This document shows positions 9,472-17,887 of a stretch of DNA of 64,000 nucleotides, one piece after another (position 1 is the stretch's first letter; the number at the start of each line of letters is the position of its first letter). The stretch lies in assembly GCA_025355585.1 (NCBI GenBank), contig JANXZJ010000079.1, positions 1-64,000 on the forward strand, written 5' to 3'. A program made the position numbers and the translations under genes. Origin of the DNA: Mariniphaga sp. (GTDB taxonomy: Bacteria; Bacteroidota; Bacteroidia; Bacteroidales; Prolixibacteraceae). The notes beneath the pieces were generated by a model. That model was not told where the DNA came from. It searched no databases and saw only the letters and a list, made by a program, of their open reading frames with translations.

Positions 9472-9672
9472 ATGGATTTTATGGACGGCAAAAACAGAAG
9501 TAATATCAAACCCGGAATTAGTGTAGCAATCGTATTGAAAGAAGATCAACGATCCGGAAAGCTAACGGAGGGAATTGTTCAAAACATTCTGACAAACAGC
9601 CAGTTTCACCCTCATGGAATCAAAGTAAGATTAACCAGCGGTGAGGTAGGCAGGGTTCAGGAAATTAAATAG
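9472..9672 (+). CDS. ywbE: YwbE family protein (DUF2196)
   Basis: This 66-residue soluble protein matches the small YwbE family (DUF2196). It has the pattern RSNIKPGISVAIVLKEDQRSG, then LTEGIVQNILTNS, then HPHGIKVRL-SGEVGRVQEI, which predicts a compact beta fold with KOW/SH3-like character. The function is unknown. The family is widespread and always short, so the gene is complete. An ATG three codons later (9481) is an alternative start. It has its own promoter candidate and no operon partner. Confidence 0.85.
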   Translation: MDFMDGKNRSNIKPGISVAIVLKEDQRSGKLTEGIVQNILTNSQFHPHGIKVRLTSGEVGRVQEIK

Positions 9673-9773
9673 GCATCTGGTTACTGGCTTTTTGTTAAAA
9701 TTACAGAAGCCAACCGCAAACAATTAAGGGTCCATTACACGGAAATTTTCATTTCAGTGATTCAATTTTTACG

Positions 9774-9781
9774 TAGGTTTG
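9774..9781 (+). promoter_or_regulatory. Candidate -7 promoter element for ribH
   Basis: TAGGTTTG is an exact match to TAnnTTTG, 16 bases before the ribH ATG. This would give a very short 5' leader of about ten bases. Confidence 0.45.
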
Positions 9782-9797
9782 TCAAAAATTTTAAAAT

Positions 9798-10301
9798 ATG
9801 GCTACAAAAAATCTTTCAGAATACGTCCTGAGTTCAGTCCCCGATGGAAATGAAATGAAATTCGGCATTGTTGTATCGGAATGGAATTATGACGTGACAG
9901 GTGCTTTAATGCGTGGTGCTGTCGATACGCTTAAAAAACATGGTGTACAGGATGAGGATATTCTTGTGAAACATGTTCCCGGAAGTTTTGAGTTAACCCT
10001 TGGTGGACAGTTCTTTGCCGAGTATACCGATGTTGATGCAATTATCCTGTTGGGATGCGTTATTCAGGGCGAAACGCGTCATTTCGATTTTATCTGTCAG
10101 GGCGTAACCAAGGGAGCCACAGACTTAAACATCAAATACAATCTACCGGTAATATTTGGTTTGTTAACGACTGAAAATCAGCAGCAGGCACTTGACCGCG
10201 CTGGTGGCAGACTTGGCAACAAAGGAGATGAAGCTGCTGTAACGGCACTTAAAATGGTCGCACTTCAAAACAATTTCGAAGACGAAATTAAGCAGGATTA
10301 A
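9798..10301 (+). CDS. ribH: 6,7-dimethyl-8-ribityllumazine synthase
   Basis: This 167-residue enzyme performs the penultimate step of riboflavin synthesis, joining 5-amino-6-ribitylaminouracil with 3,4-dihydroxy-2-butanone 4-phosphate. Family motifs are clear: [13 protein letters not shown] at the N-terminus, VPGSFELTL for substrate binding, [16 protein letters not shown] with the catalytic histidine in the ETRHFD segment, and [19 protein letters not shown] near the C-terminus. The length is normal. It is not linked to other rib genes here. A strong intrinsic terminator follows. Confidence 0.96.
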   Translation: MATKNLSEYVLSSVPDGNEMKFGIVVSEWNYDVTGALMRGAVDTLKKHGVQDEDILVKHVPGSFELTLGGQFFAEYTDVDAIILLGCVIQGETRHFDFICQGVTKGATDLNIKYNLPVIFGLLTTENQQQALDRAGGRLGNKGDEAAVTALKMVALQNNFEDEIKQD

Positions 10302-10623
10302 ATAATTTGTTAAATAGTTTTAAGGCGATTCTTTTGGAGTCGCCTTTTTTTGTGCCTTTCGGAATGAGTAAAAAAAATGTGGATGAGGATTAACAGACAA
10401 ACAGCAATAAATATATCGATAACTAATTAAATCACTGATTTTTGCGCCATTTTGATTGTGTACAATCCGGATCGTATCAATCAAATTATATTTAATCAGG
10501 AATTAAATCGCATGGTTCTCTAAAACTAAACGCTTAAATAATCGTTATTTAATCTAAATAAGAATGCATAGGTAATTTAATTGAACGGTTTAATACTTAA
10601 AATTTAATTCTCACAATTTGATA
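10302..10623. other. Intergenic leader of the leucine/mevalonate block
   Basis: This 322-base gap holds the ribH terminator and then the presumed promoter region of the following 15-kb block. I see no exact TAnnTTTG element. Two weak dyads might be operators: GATTG-N4-CAATC at 10454-10467, with another CAATC at 10478, and the AT-rich TTAAATAA-TCG-TTATTTAA at 10534-10552. Neither matches a regulator I can name, and AT-rich palindromes arise easily by chance here. Confidence 0.3.
10322..10351 (+). terminator. Intrinsic terminator after ribH
   Basis: A 10-bp stem AAGGCGATTC/GAGTCGCCTT (one G-U pair) closes a TTTTG loop and runs into a run of T residues, 20 bases after the ribH stop. Confidence 0.85.
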
Positions 10624-13044
10624 ATGCAACTGGAAAAAGTCGGACTACCAACATCGTTGAGTATTGATAAAGAGATCGTTATTAATGATTACTATACTGT
10701 TTTCTTAAGTCGGCAGTTAAGTATCCTGGGACGGAAAGAGGTACATGCAGGCCGTGCTCATTTCGGTATATTTGGTGATGGAAAAGAACTTGCTCAGGTT
10801 GCATATGCAAAAAATTTCACAAAAGGTGATTGGAGATCTGGTTATTACAGAGATCAGACTTTTATGCTGGCGGCAGGATTGCTCAATCCGGAAGAATTTT
10901 TCTCCCAGATTTATGGTGACACTGATATAGAGAACAATCCTTCAACAGGTGGGCGCAATTTTAATAATCATCACGCTACCCGAAATTATGGCATTGAGAA
11001 TGGACTCGACAATTTATTGGAACAAAAAAACTCTTCTTCCGATGTCTCATCAACTGCCGGGCAAATGCCTCGCCTTTTAGGTTTGGCTCATGCATCTAAA
11101 CTTGTAAAAGAGAATCCTGAATTACAACAATATACCAAAAATACAATTACTGGGAATGAAGTGGCTTTTGGAACCATTGGTGAATCGAGTACTTCTGAAG
11201 GTATGTTTTTCGAGACTATTAACGCAGCTTGTGTGCTTCAGGTTCCTCTTGCAATTGCCATTTGGGACGATGGATACGGAATCAGCGTTCCTGTTGAACT
11301 TCAGACTGCAAAGGGAAGTATATCTAAAGCACTCAAAGGATTCGAAGCCAACGAAAAAGATGCAGGATGCAAAATCTTCGTTTGTCCGGGATACGATTAT
11401 CAGGCTTTGGTACAGACTTTTGAAAAGGGGATAAAGATTTGCAGAGAGAATCAGACACCTGTAATATTTCATATTAACGAATTGACTCAGCCATTGGGGC
11501 ATTCAACTTCAGGTTCTCATGAAAGATACAAAAGCGACGATCGATTAGATTGGGAAAAGGAACATGATCCGATTTTGAAATTCAGGGAATGGATACTCAA
11601 TGAAAATCTGGCAGACAAAAAAACTATTAAAACGATTGAAAATAAAGCCATTGAACGTGCCAGGCTTGCCAAAGAACTTGCATGGCAATCATTTATTCAA
11701 AGTTTTAACACGGAAAAAAATGAGCTCAGGAATTTAATTGACTCAATAAGATCTGAAAACTCGTCAGGTTCTGAAATAATAGTTGATGGTCTGGATGAAG
11801 TCCTTAATGCTCCTTTCCCAACCAGAAAAAAATTGCTGGCATTTGCTAAAAAACAGCTTAGGTCACTCCATGGGAATAAAGCTTTTCAAAAGAGCAGACA
11901 TAACCTGCTGGAGTGGATTTCAAAAATCGAGAATAAGGGAAAGAATCAGTATAACACCCACATATTTAGTGATATAAACAATTTTGATTCAAGTTATAAT
12001 ATAAGACCAGTTTATGCTGCTGAATCCCAAACTGTTCCTGCGCACGAAATTCTTAATCTCAATTTCGATCTGCTTTTTGAAAAATATCCGCTCCTGTTAA
12101 CTTTCGGCGAAGATACAGGGCGACTTGGTGATGTCAACCAGGGAATGAAAGGAATGCAGGAAAAATATGGTGTCCACCGGGTTTTTGATACGGGAATAAG
12201 GGAAACAACCATTATTGGCCAGGGGATCGGATTGGCGCTTCGGGGATTTAGACCGATAGCAGAAATTCAGTACCTCGATTATCTGATCTATGCCTTGCCA
12301 ACCATTTCGGATGATCTTGCCACACTCTATTATCGCACAAGGGGTCAGCAGATTGCCCCGCTAATCATACGAACCAGAGGTCATCAATTACAGGGAATGT
12401 GGCATTCAGGGTCACCAATGAGCATGTTGCTGGGCTCGCTTGGCGGAATCAACATTTGTGTACCACGAAACATGACTCAAGCTGCAGGATTTTATAATAC
12501 TCTTCTGAAAGGGCACAATCCAGCTTTGGTAATAGAGCCATTGAAAGGTTATTATATCCGTGAAATGCTACCCGAAAATCTTGGAGAATTCACCGTTCCT
12601 TTGGGTATTCCCGAAGTGTTGGAAGAAGGGACAGACATTACGATTGTCACCTACGGCTGGAATGTTACAATAGCTCACAGTGCTGTTAATAAATTAAAGG
12701 CGCTCAATATTTCAGCTGAATTAATTGATGTACAAACACTTGTACCTTTTGATACACAACATATTATACGAAGATCTATCCAAAAAACCAATAAAATCCT
12801 CTTTGTCGACGAGGATGTTCCTGGCGGAGGTACTGCCTATATGATGCAAAAAGTTTTGGTTGAACAAAATGCGTTTAATTACCTCGATACTCCTCCTAAA
12901 ACATTGTCTGCCAAAGAACATAGGGGAGCATATGGCACTGATGGTGAGTATTTTTCGAAACCAAATACAGAAACGATTATCGAAGCAGTATATGAAATAA
13001 TGCACATTGTTAACCCAGCAAAATTCCCTGGACTGTACGAATAA
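10624..13044 (+). CDS. Fused alpha/beta E1 of a branched-chain-type 2-oxoacid dehydrogenase
   Basis: This is a thiamine-diphosphate dehydrogenase of about 806 residues in which the E1 alpha domain (about 1-330) and E1 beta domain (about 460-806) lie in one chain, as in many Bacteroidota. It decarboxylates 2-oxo acids and passes the acyl group to a lipoyl E2. Its position ahead of leucine genes suggests 2-oxoisocaproate and related acids. The cofactor region (about 180-225) reads GESSTSEG ... WDDGYGISVP, so the usual GDG and ENN are changed to GES and DD. The beta half carries FGEDTGRLGDVNQGM and EIQYLDYLIYA. No E2 or E3 is adjacent. The ATG at 10624 is preferred over the TTG at 10618. The next gene starts three bases after the stop. 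Confidence 0.85.
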   Translation: MQLEKVGLPTSLSIDKEIVINDYYTVFLSRQLSILGRKEVHAGRAHFGIFGDGKELAQVAYAKNFTKGDWRSGYYRDQTFMLAAGLLNPEEFFSQIYGDTDIENNPSTGGRNFNNHHATRNYGIENGLDNLLEQKNSSSDVSSTAGQMPRLLGLAHASKLVKENPELQQYTKNTITGNEVAFGTIGESSTSEGMFFETINAACVLQVPLAIAIWDDGYGISVPVELQTAKGSISKALKGFEANEKDAGCKIFVCPGYDYQALVQTFEKGIKICRENQTPVIFHINELTQPLGHSTSGSHERYKSDDRLDWEKEHDPILKFREWILNENLADKKTIKTIENKAIERARLAKELAWQSFIQSFNTEKNELRNLIDSIRSENSSGSEIIVDGLDEVLNAPFPTRKKLLAFAKKQLRSLHGNKAFQKSRHNLLEWISKIENKGKNQYNTHIFSDINNFDSSYNIRPVYAAESQTVPAHEILNLNFDLLFEKYPLLLTFGEDTGRLGDVNQGMKGMQEKYGVHRVFDTGIRETTIIGQGIGLALRGFRPIAEIQYLDYLIYALPTISDDLATLYYRTRGQQIAPLIIRTRGHQLQGMWHSGSPMSMLLGSLGGINICVPRNMTQAAGFYNTLLKGHNPALVIEPLKGYYIREMLPENLGEFTVPLGIPEVLEEGTDITIVTYGWNVTIAHSAVNKLKALNISAELIDVQTLVPFDTQHIIRRSIQKTNKILFVDEDVPGGGTAYMMQKVLVEQNAFNYLDTPPKTLSAKEHRGAYGTDGEYFSKPNTETIIEAVYEIMHIVNPAKFPGLYE

Positions 13045-13047
13045 GAT

Positions 13048-14619
13048 ATGAACCAAATCAAATCGAAAATAGATGCCTCCGATACTCAGTTTAAAGATAG
13101 CGTTGAGTCTTATTCGCAGGTGATAAGTACTTATCGTTCAAGGATGAAAAGTATTATCAATCGTGATGAGGATTCTGCCGTTGTCAGACATCGCTTACGC
13201 GGCAAACTGGATGCCAGAAGCAGAATTGAGTTGCTGATCGACGAGAAAACGCCATTTCTTGAACTTTCTACCCTTGCAGCATATGGACAATATGAGAATC
13301 AGTTTCCATCAGCTGGAATAATAACAGGGATTGGAAAGATTCACGGTAAATCATGCATGATTATTGCCAATGATGCGACCGTCAAAGGGGGAACCTACGT
13401 AAAAGAAACAGTAAAAAAACATTTAAGAGGCCAGGAGATTGCACTGAAAAATCACCTGCCTTGCGTTTATTTAGTCGATTCAGGCGGAATCTTTTTACCC
13501 GAACAATCACAGATATTTCCTGATCGCGACGGTTTCGGACGTATTTTTTACAATCAGGCCCAAATGTCAGCAGAAGGTATTCCCCAGGTGTCAATCGTTA
13601 TGGGATCTTGCACTGCCGGTGGAGCCTATGTTCCTGCAATGAGTGATGAAACTATTATTGTTAAAAATCAGGGGACGATTTTCATTGGCGGACCACCATT
13701 GGTAAAGGCAGCAACTGGCGAAGAGGTTACAGCCGAAGAATTGGGTGGTGCCTTCGTTCATGCAGGAATCTCCGGGGTTGCAGACCATCTTGCAGAAAAT
13801 GAAATAGATGCAATAAGAATATGCCGAAACATTTTTGAATTGATACCCCAAAATGAATTGCAGCATTTTGAAATGGTTTCGGTTGAAGAGCCGGCTTACG
13901 ATCCCATCGAATTGTATGGCCTCGCTCCCGCCGATCTCCGGAAACCCGTTGATATTTATGAGATTATTGCCAGAATAGTGGATGGAAGCAAGTTTGAACC
14001 GTTTAAGCGGAATTATGGTGCAACAATCGTAACTGGATATTCAAGAGTATTAGGATTTCCAGTTGGGATAATCGCAAACAACGGATTTCTTACCTCGGAG
14101 GCTTCATTGAAAGGTGCTCATTTTATCGAAATATGTAATTTCAGGAAAATACCCATCCTCTTTTTGCAAAATATTTCGGGTTTTATTGTAGGTAAAAAAT
14201 ATGAACACGAAGGGATTGCCAGAAATGGAGCTAAACTTATTCATGCAGTTGCAACTGCAGTCGTTCCTAAAATAACTGTCATTTTCGGTGGATCGTTTGG
14301 AGCTGGAAATTATGCGATGGCAGGAAGAGCTTATAATCCCGATTTCCTGTTTGTGTGGCCAAGTTCAAAGATTGGTGTGATGGGTGGACAACAAGCACTG
14401 CACGTTTTGAATTCGATCAAAGGGAATGAGCTTGAAGACAGTGACTCCAATCTTATCAATCAATTTGAAGAAGAGAGTACGGCCTATTACAGTACATCAA
14501 GGCTTTGGGATGATGGAATTATTAATCCTGCCGATACAAGAAATATTGTCGGCTTAGCCATTTCAATTACTTCGAACAGAAAATTCGCGGAACCAAAAAA
14601 TGGGATAATCAGAATGTAA
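13048..14619 (+). CDS. Acyl-CoA carboxylase carboxyltransferase subunit (methylcrotonyl-CoA type, beta)
   Basis: This 523-residue carboxyltransferase of the crotonase fold transfers CO2 from biotin to an acyl-CoA. It has the two-lobed arrangement with oxyanion-forming segments MGSCTAGGAYVPAMSDE in the N-lobe and FGGSFGAGNYAMAGRAY in the C-lobe, plus the acyl-CoA carboxylase signature VYLVDSGGIFLPEQ. The family also includes propionyl- and geranyl-CoA carboxylases. Methylcrotonyl-CoA is chosen because the cluster also encodes a methylglutaconyl-CoA-type hydratase and a biotin carboxylase subunit of MCC length. It begins three bases after the E1 gene and is clearly in its operon. Confidence 0.88.
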   Translation: MNQIKSKIDASDTQFKDSVESYSQVISTYRSRMKSIINRDEDSAVVRHRLRGKLDARSRIELLIDEKTPFLELSTLAAYGQYENQFPSAGIITGIGKIHGKSCMIIANDATVKGGTYVKETVKKHLRGQEIALKNHLPCVYLVDSGGIFLPEQSQIFPDRDGFGRIFYNQAQMSAEGIPQVSIVMGSCTAGGAYVPAMSDETIIVKNQGTIFIGGPPLVKAATGEEVTAEELGGAFVHAGISGVADHLAENEIDAIRICRNIFELIPQNELQHFEMVSVEEPAYDPIELYGLAPADLRKPVDIYEIIARIVDGSKFEPFKRNYGATIVTGYSRVLGFPVGIIANNGFLTSEASLKGAHFIEICNFRKIPILFLQNISGFIVGKKYEHEGIARNGAKLIHAVATAVVPKITVIFGGSFGAGNYAMAGRAYNPDFLFVWPSSKIGVMGGQQALHVLNSIKGNELEDSDSNLINQFEEESTAYYSTSRLWDDGIINPADTRNIVGLAISITSNRKFAEPKNGIIRM

Positions 14620-14640
14620 ATCATTAATAATTAAATTAAT

Positions 14641-15000
14641 ATGAAATATAAAGAATTAGTATCTGCAGCTTATCAATCAATTGACAGTGCAGATTCTGCA
14701 AAATTTGCCTCATTTATCACACCAGATGGGATTTTCAGGTTCGCAAATAATCCTGCAGTAAAAGGCAACAAAGCAATTGCAGATTTTGTGGAAAATTTCT
14801 TCAAAAGTCTGAATGGGATCAGCCACTCAAATCTTGAGTCCTGGAGTGTGGATAATGTCATTTTCGTTAATGGAAATGTAAAATACGTTCGCCACAACAA
14901 TACATCACTCGAAGTGCCCTTTTCATGTACCTGGAAAATGAAAGATGGCCTAATTGATGAATACCTGATTTTTACAGATAATTCCGAATTGTATAAGTAG
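14641..15000 (+). CDS. SnoaL/NTF2-like small protein
   Basis: This 119-residue protein has the look of the NTF2-like/SnoaL fold: an N-terminal helix (YKELVSAAYQSIDSADSAKFASFI), then TPDGIFRFANNPAVKGNKAIADFVENFF, and a sheet of alternating residues ending in CTWKMKDGLIDEYLIFTDNSELY. The fold is used by isomerases, hydratases and non-catalytic binding proteins, so no reaction can be named. It sits between the carboxyltransferase and hydratase genes with short gaps on both sides, so a role in acyl-CoA handling is possible. That is only inference. Confidence 0.7.
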   Translation: MKYKELVSAAYQSIDSADSAKFASFITPDGIFRFANNPAVKGNKAIADFVENFFKSLNGISHSNLESWSVDNVIFVNGNVKYVRHNNTSLEVPFSCTWKMKDGLIDEYLIFTDNSELYK

Positions 15001-15045
15001 CATATTTCAGAAATCAATTACAAGTTATCCAAATACTAATTTATT

Positions 15046-15828
15046 GTGAAAGAGTTCAGTACAATAGTAACAGAATTTAATGGGCAGGTCGCAACCCTTT
15101 GGCTTGCACGGCCAGATGTCCATAATGCCTTGGATGACATTATGATTCGGGAATTATGTGCTTTTTTCAAAAAAATTGAGGAAGATAGCCAAATCAGACT
15201 TGTGGTAATTCGGGGACAAGGGAAATCGTTTTGTTCAGGAGCGGATCTAAACTGGATGAAAAGGGCCTTTGGCCTTATCGCGGAAGATAATTTAAGGGAG
15301 TGCAAAGAGCTGTCTGAACTGTTTAAAGTGATTTACAACAGCAGTAAAGTCGTTATTTCTGTTGTTCATGGAAACGTTTTTGGTGGTGGAAACGGTATCG
15401 TCGCGGTCAGCGATCTAGCGTACTGTATTGACAGCGCAAAGTTTTCGTTAAGCGAAGCACGAATTGGGATGGCCGCTGCTTCTATCGCCCCTTATATGCT
15501 CAAAAAAGTACATGCTGCCGATCTGAAAGCGCTAATCTTTTCTGCAATGAATTTTAATGGCAAGGATGCAGTAAAATATGGTTTGCTCAATAAATCTTTC
15601 CCATCACAGGAGTTCATGGAATTGTATGTGAATTCACATATTTCAGAGATACTTGCGAATGGCAAATTTGCATTGATCGAATCGAAAAGGTTAATTAACG
15701 GATTGACTGATCAATCAATGACAGAAGAAATGCTGCAAATTCCCGAATTATTGGCCCGGATCAGGGTATCGCCTGAGGCGCAGGAAGGATTTTCCGCCTT
15801 TCTTGAAAAAAGAAAGCCAAGATGGTAG
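15046..15828 (+). CDS. Enoyl-CoA hydratase, methylglutaconyl-CoA hydratase type
   Basis: This crotonase-family enzyme of 260 residues probably hydrates 3-methylglutaconyl-CoA to HMG-CoA, the last step before the mevalonate half of the cluster. Visible features are VVIRGQGKSFCSGADLNWMKR, where GADLNWMK is typical of LiuC/AUH proteins, the oxyanion-hole segment GNVFGGGNGIVAVSDLAY, and the catalytic-loop region FSLSEARIGMAAASIAPYML. The start is a GTG. The position between the two carboxylase subunit genes strengthens the assignment. A general short-chain enoyl-CoA hydratase is the main alternative. Confidence 0.83.
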   Translation: MKEFSTIVTEFNGQVATLWLARPDVHNALDDIMIRELCAFFKKIEEDSQIRLVVIRGQGKSFCSGADLNWMKRAFGLIAEDNLRECKELSELFKVIYNSSKVVISVVHGNVFGGGNGIVAVSDLAYCIDSAKFSLSEARIGMAAASIAPYMLKKVHAADLKALIFSAMNFNGKDAVKYGLLNKSFPSQEFMELYVNSHISEILANGKFALIESKRLINGLTDQSMTEEMLQIPELLARIRVSPEAQEGFSAFLEKRKPRW

Positions 15829-15883
15829 TTACAGACCCGAGATTCAACAATAGAATCACATAACTTTATTAATCAATAATTTA

Positions 15884-17887
15884 ATGGCATTTTTGGATAA
15901 AATACTAATAGCGAACAGAGGTGAAATTGCCTTAAGAATAATCCGTTCGGCAAAGAAATTGTCGATCGGGACAGTCGTTATTTACACCGAGTCCGAAAAA
16001 GAAGCTGATTACGTCAGACTTGCCGACGAGGCCGTGAATCTTGGAAACGGTGATCTGAATTCAACCTTTTTGAACATAGATAAAATCATTCAAATTGCCA
16101 TTTCAACGGGTTCTAAAGCCATCCATCCTGGATATGGATTTCTCTCGGAGAATCCAATGTTTGCAAAAGCATGCGAAGACCAACAAATTATTTTTATTGG
16201 ACCCAATTCCGAAGTGTTAAGGATAATGGGTAACAAACAAACGGCTAAGTCATTGGCAACCAGACTTGGAATTCCTGTCATTTTTAGCCGGGAAATTGAT
16301 CTCAAATCACCTGATCCTGACGAAGATCAATTGCACTTCCCCGCAATGATTAAGGCTTCATATGGTGGTGGTGGAAAAGGAATTGAAATAGTTCATAATC
16401 GGGATGATCTCAAAAGACAGGTTGAAAAATCAGCACGTACGGCTTTGAATTATTTTGGAAACGGCGAGCTGTTTATCGAACAATACATACAAAATGCACG
16501 TCATGTTGAAGTTCAGCTAATCGGTGATAATTACAATAATATCATACATTTATACGAACGGGAGTGCTCCATTCAGCGAAATCATCAAAAGATCATAGAA
16601 GAGGCTCCGGCCATTTTTTTATCGCTGGAATTGCGTTCTAAAATTCTGGATTCGGCCATAAAAATCGGGAAAGCCGTTAATTACTCAGGAGCAGGAACCG
16701 TTGAATTCCTGATTGATGAAGCAGAAAACTATTACTTTTTGGAAATGAATCCAAGGATTCAGGTTGAACATGTTGTAACAGAAGAAGTCACAGGCATTGA
16801 TATTGTCAGTGAGCAAATACGAATCGCTTCAGGACTTTCACTCTCAATTTCTCAGGACGAGGTGATTATAAAAGGACACGCCATCGAATTAAGAATTTAT
16901 GCAGAAGATCCTTCGCAAAATTTCACTCCCTCTTCTTTTCCAGTAATTTCTGTCAATTTCCCAAAGCAATCAAATCTGCGAATTGAGACCGATATTACCT
17001 GCAATCAACAAATAATGACCCAATTCGATCCTTTGTTATTAAAGGTGATCGCTGCAGGAAAGGATCGTGAAAGTGCCATAAAGCTGCTACGGACCGAAAT
17101 CAAAAATCTGAATATCATTGGTCCTGAAACAAATACCAGGTACCTTGAAGCAATTCTGTCTCATCCTGAATACAAGCAAAATAATATTACAGTTGAATTT
17201 TGTAAAGACAACCACAAATTACTAATTGACAATTATATAAAACAACTAAATCCGGATCATCTGCATTTTTTGATTGCGCTTTCCATCGAAAAATTTTACT
17301 TCACTCATGTTCGTCCTGAAACTTCTGATCCATGGAAATACCTGGGATATTGGCGGGTAACAGATCAAATAATCAGGCTAGGCATAAATGGGAAATTGGT
17401 TAGTGTAGAGATCTGTTTAAGAGACACAGCTAAGGCTGCATACATACTGAATGGAACAAAGCACTGGTTCAAGATAGTTAATGAGTCAAAAAGCCAAATA
17501 GGAATAATGATCGGTGCAAATACAAAGCAATTATCATTTTCAATTGAAAATCAAAATAGTATGTTGATTAGTTGTGAAAATCAACAGCACAAAATATCAT
17601 TTCCGGGACTATTGAGAAGTTATCCTGAAACCATTGCCAGTTCGGATAATACATCGGATATTGAAACAGGGGAGATCAAATCCCCGTTGCATGGCAGAAT
17701 ATTGGAAATAAACGTCAAAAAAAATCAATTTATAAAAAAAGGTGACCTCATGATGATAATTGAAGCGATGAAGTCTGAAAACCGAATTCTTTCGCCTAAA
17801 GATGCCAAAGTGAAAAAAATTGCTGTTAATGTGGGCGCTCAGGTTACTGACCAGATGCCCCTCATCTATCTGGAGGATAAACTATGA
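15884..17887 (+). CDS. Acyl-CoA carboxylase biotin carboxylase/BCCP subunit (methylcrotonyl-CoA type, alpha)
   Basis: This 667-residue subunit carries biotin and carboxylates it with ATP and bicarbonate. The biotin carboxylase domain fills residues 1-450, with ILIANRGEIALRIIRSAK at the start, the ATP-grasp glycine loop ASYGGGGKGI, and EMNPRIQVEHVVTEEVTGID. A linker domain follows. The biotinyl domain ends the chain with IIEAMKSENR, in which K630 should be biotinylated 37 residues from the C-terminus. It pairs with the carboxyltransferase encoded two genes upstream. Its stop overlaps the start of the acyl-CoA dehydrogenase gene (ATGA), so the two are translationally coupled. Confidence 0.9.
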   Translation: MAFLDKILIANRGEIALRIIRSAKKLSIGTVVIYTESEKEADYVRLADEAVNLGNGDLNSTFLNIDKIIQIAISTGSKAIHPGYGFLSENPMFAKACEDQQIIFIGPNSEVLRIMGNKQTAKSLATRLGIPVIFSREIDLKSPDPDEDQLHFPAMIKASYGGGGKGIEIVHNRDDLKRQVEKSARTALNYFGNGELFIEQYIQNARHVEVQLIGDNYNNIIHLYERECSIQRNHQKIIEEAPAIFLSLELRSKILDSAIKIGKAVNYSGAGTVEFLIDEAENYYFLEMNPRIQVEHVVTEEVTGIDIVSEQIRIASGLSLSISQDEVIIKGHAIELRIYAEDPSQNFTPSSFPVISVNFPKQSNLRIETDITCNQQIMTQFDPLLLKVIAAGKDRESAIKLLRTEIKNLNIIGPETNTRYLEAILSHPEYKQNNITVEFCKDNHKLLIDNYIKQLNPDHLHFLIALSIEKFYFTHVRPETSDPWKYLGYWRVTDQIIRLGINGKLVSVEICLRDTAKAAYILNGTKHWFKIVNESKSQIGIMIGANTKQLSFSIENQNSMLISCENQQHKISFPGLLRSYPETIASSDNTSDIETGEIKSPLHGRILEINVKKNQFIKKGDLMMIIEAMKSENRILSPKDAKVKKIAVNVGAQVTDQMPLIYLEDKL

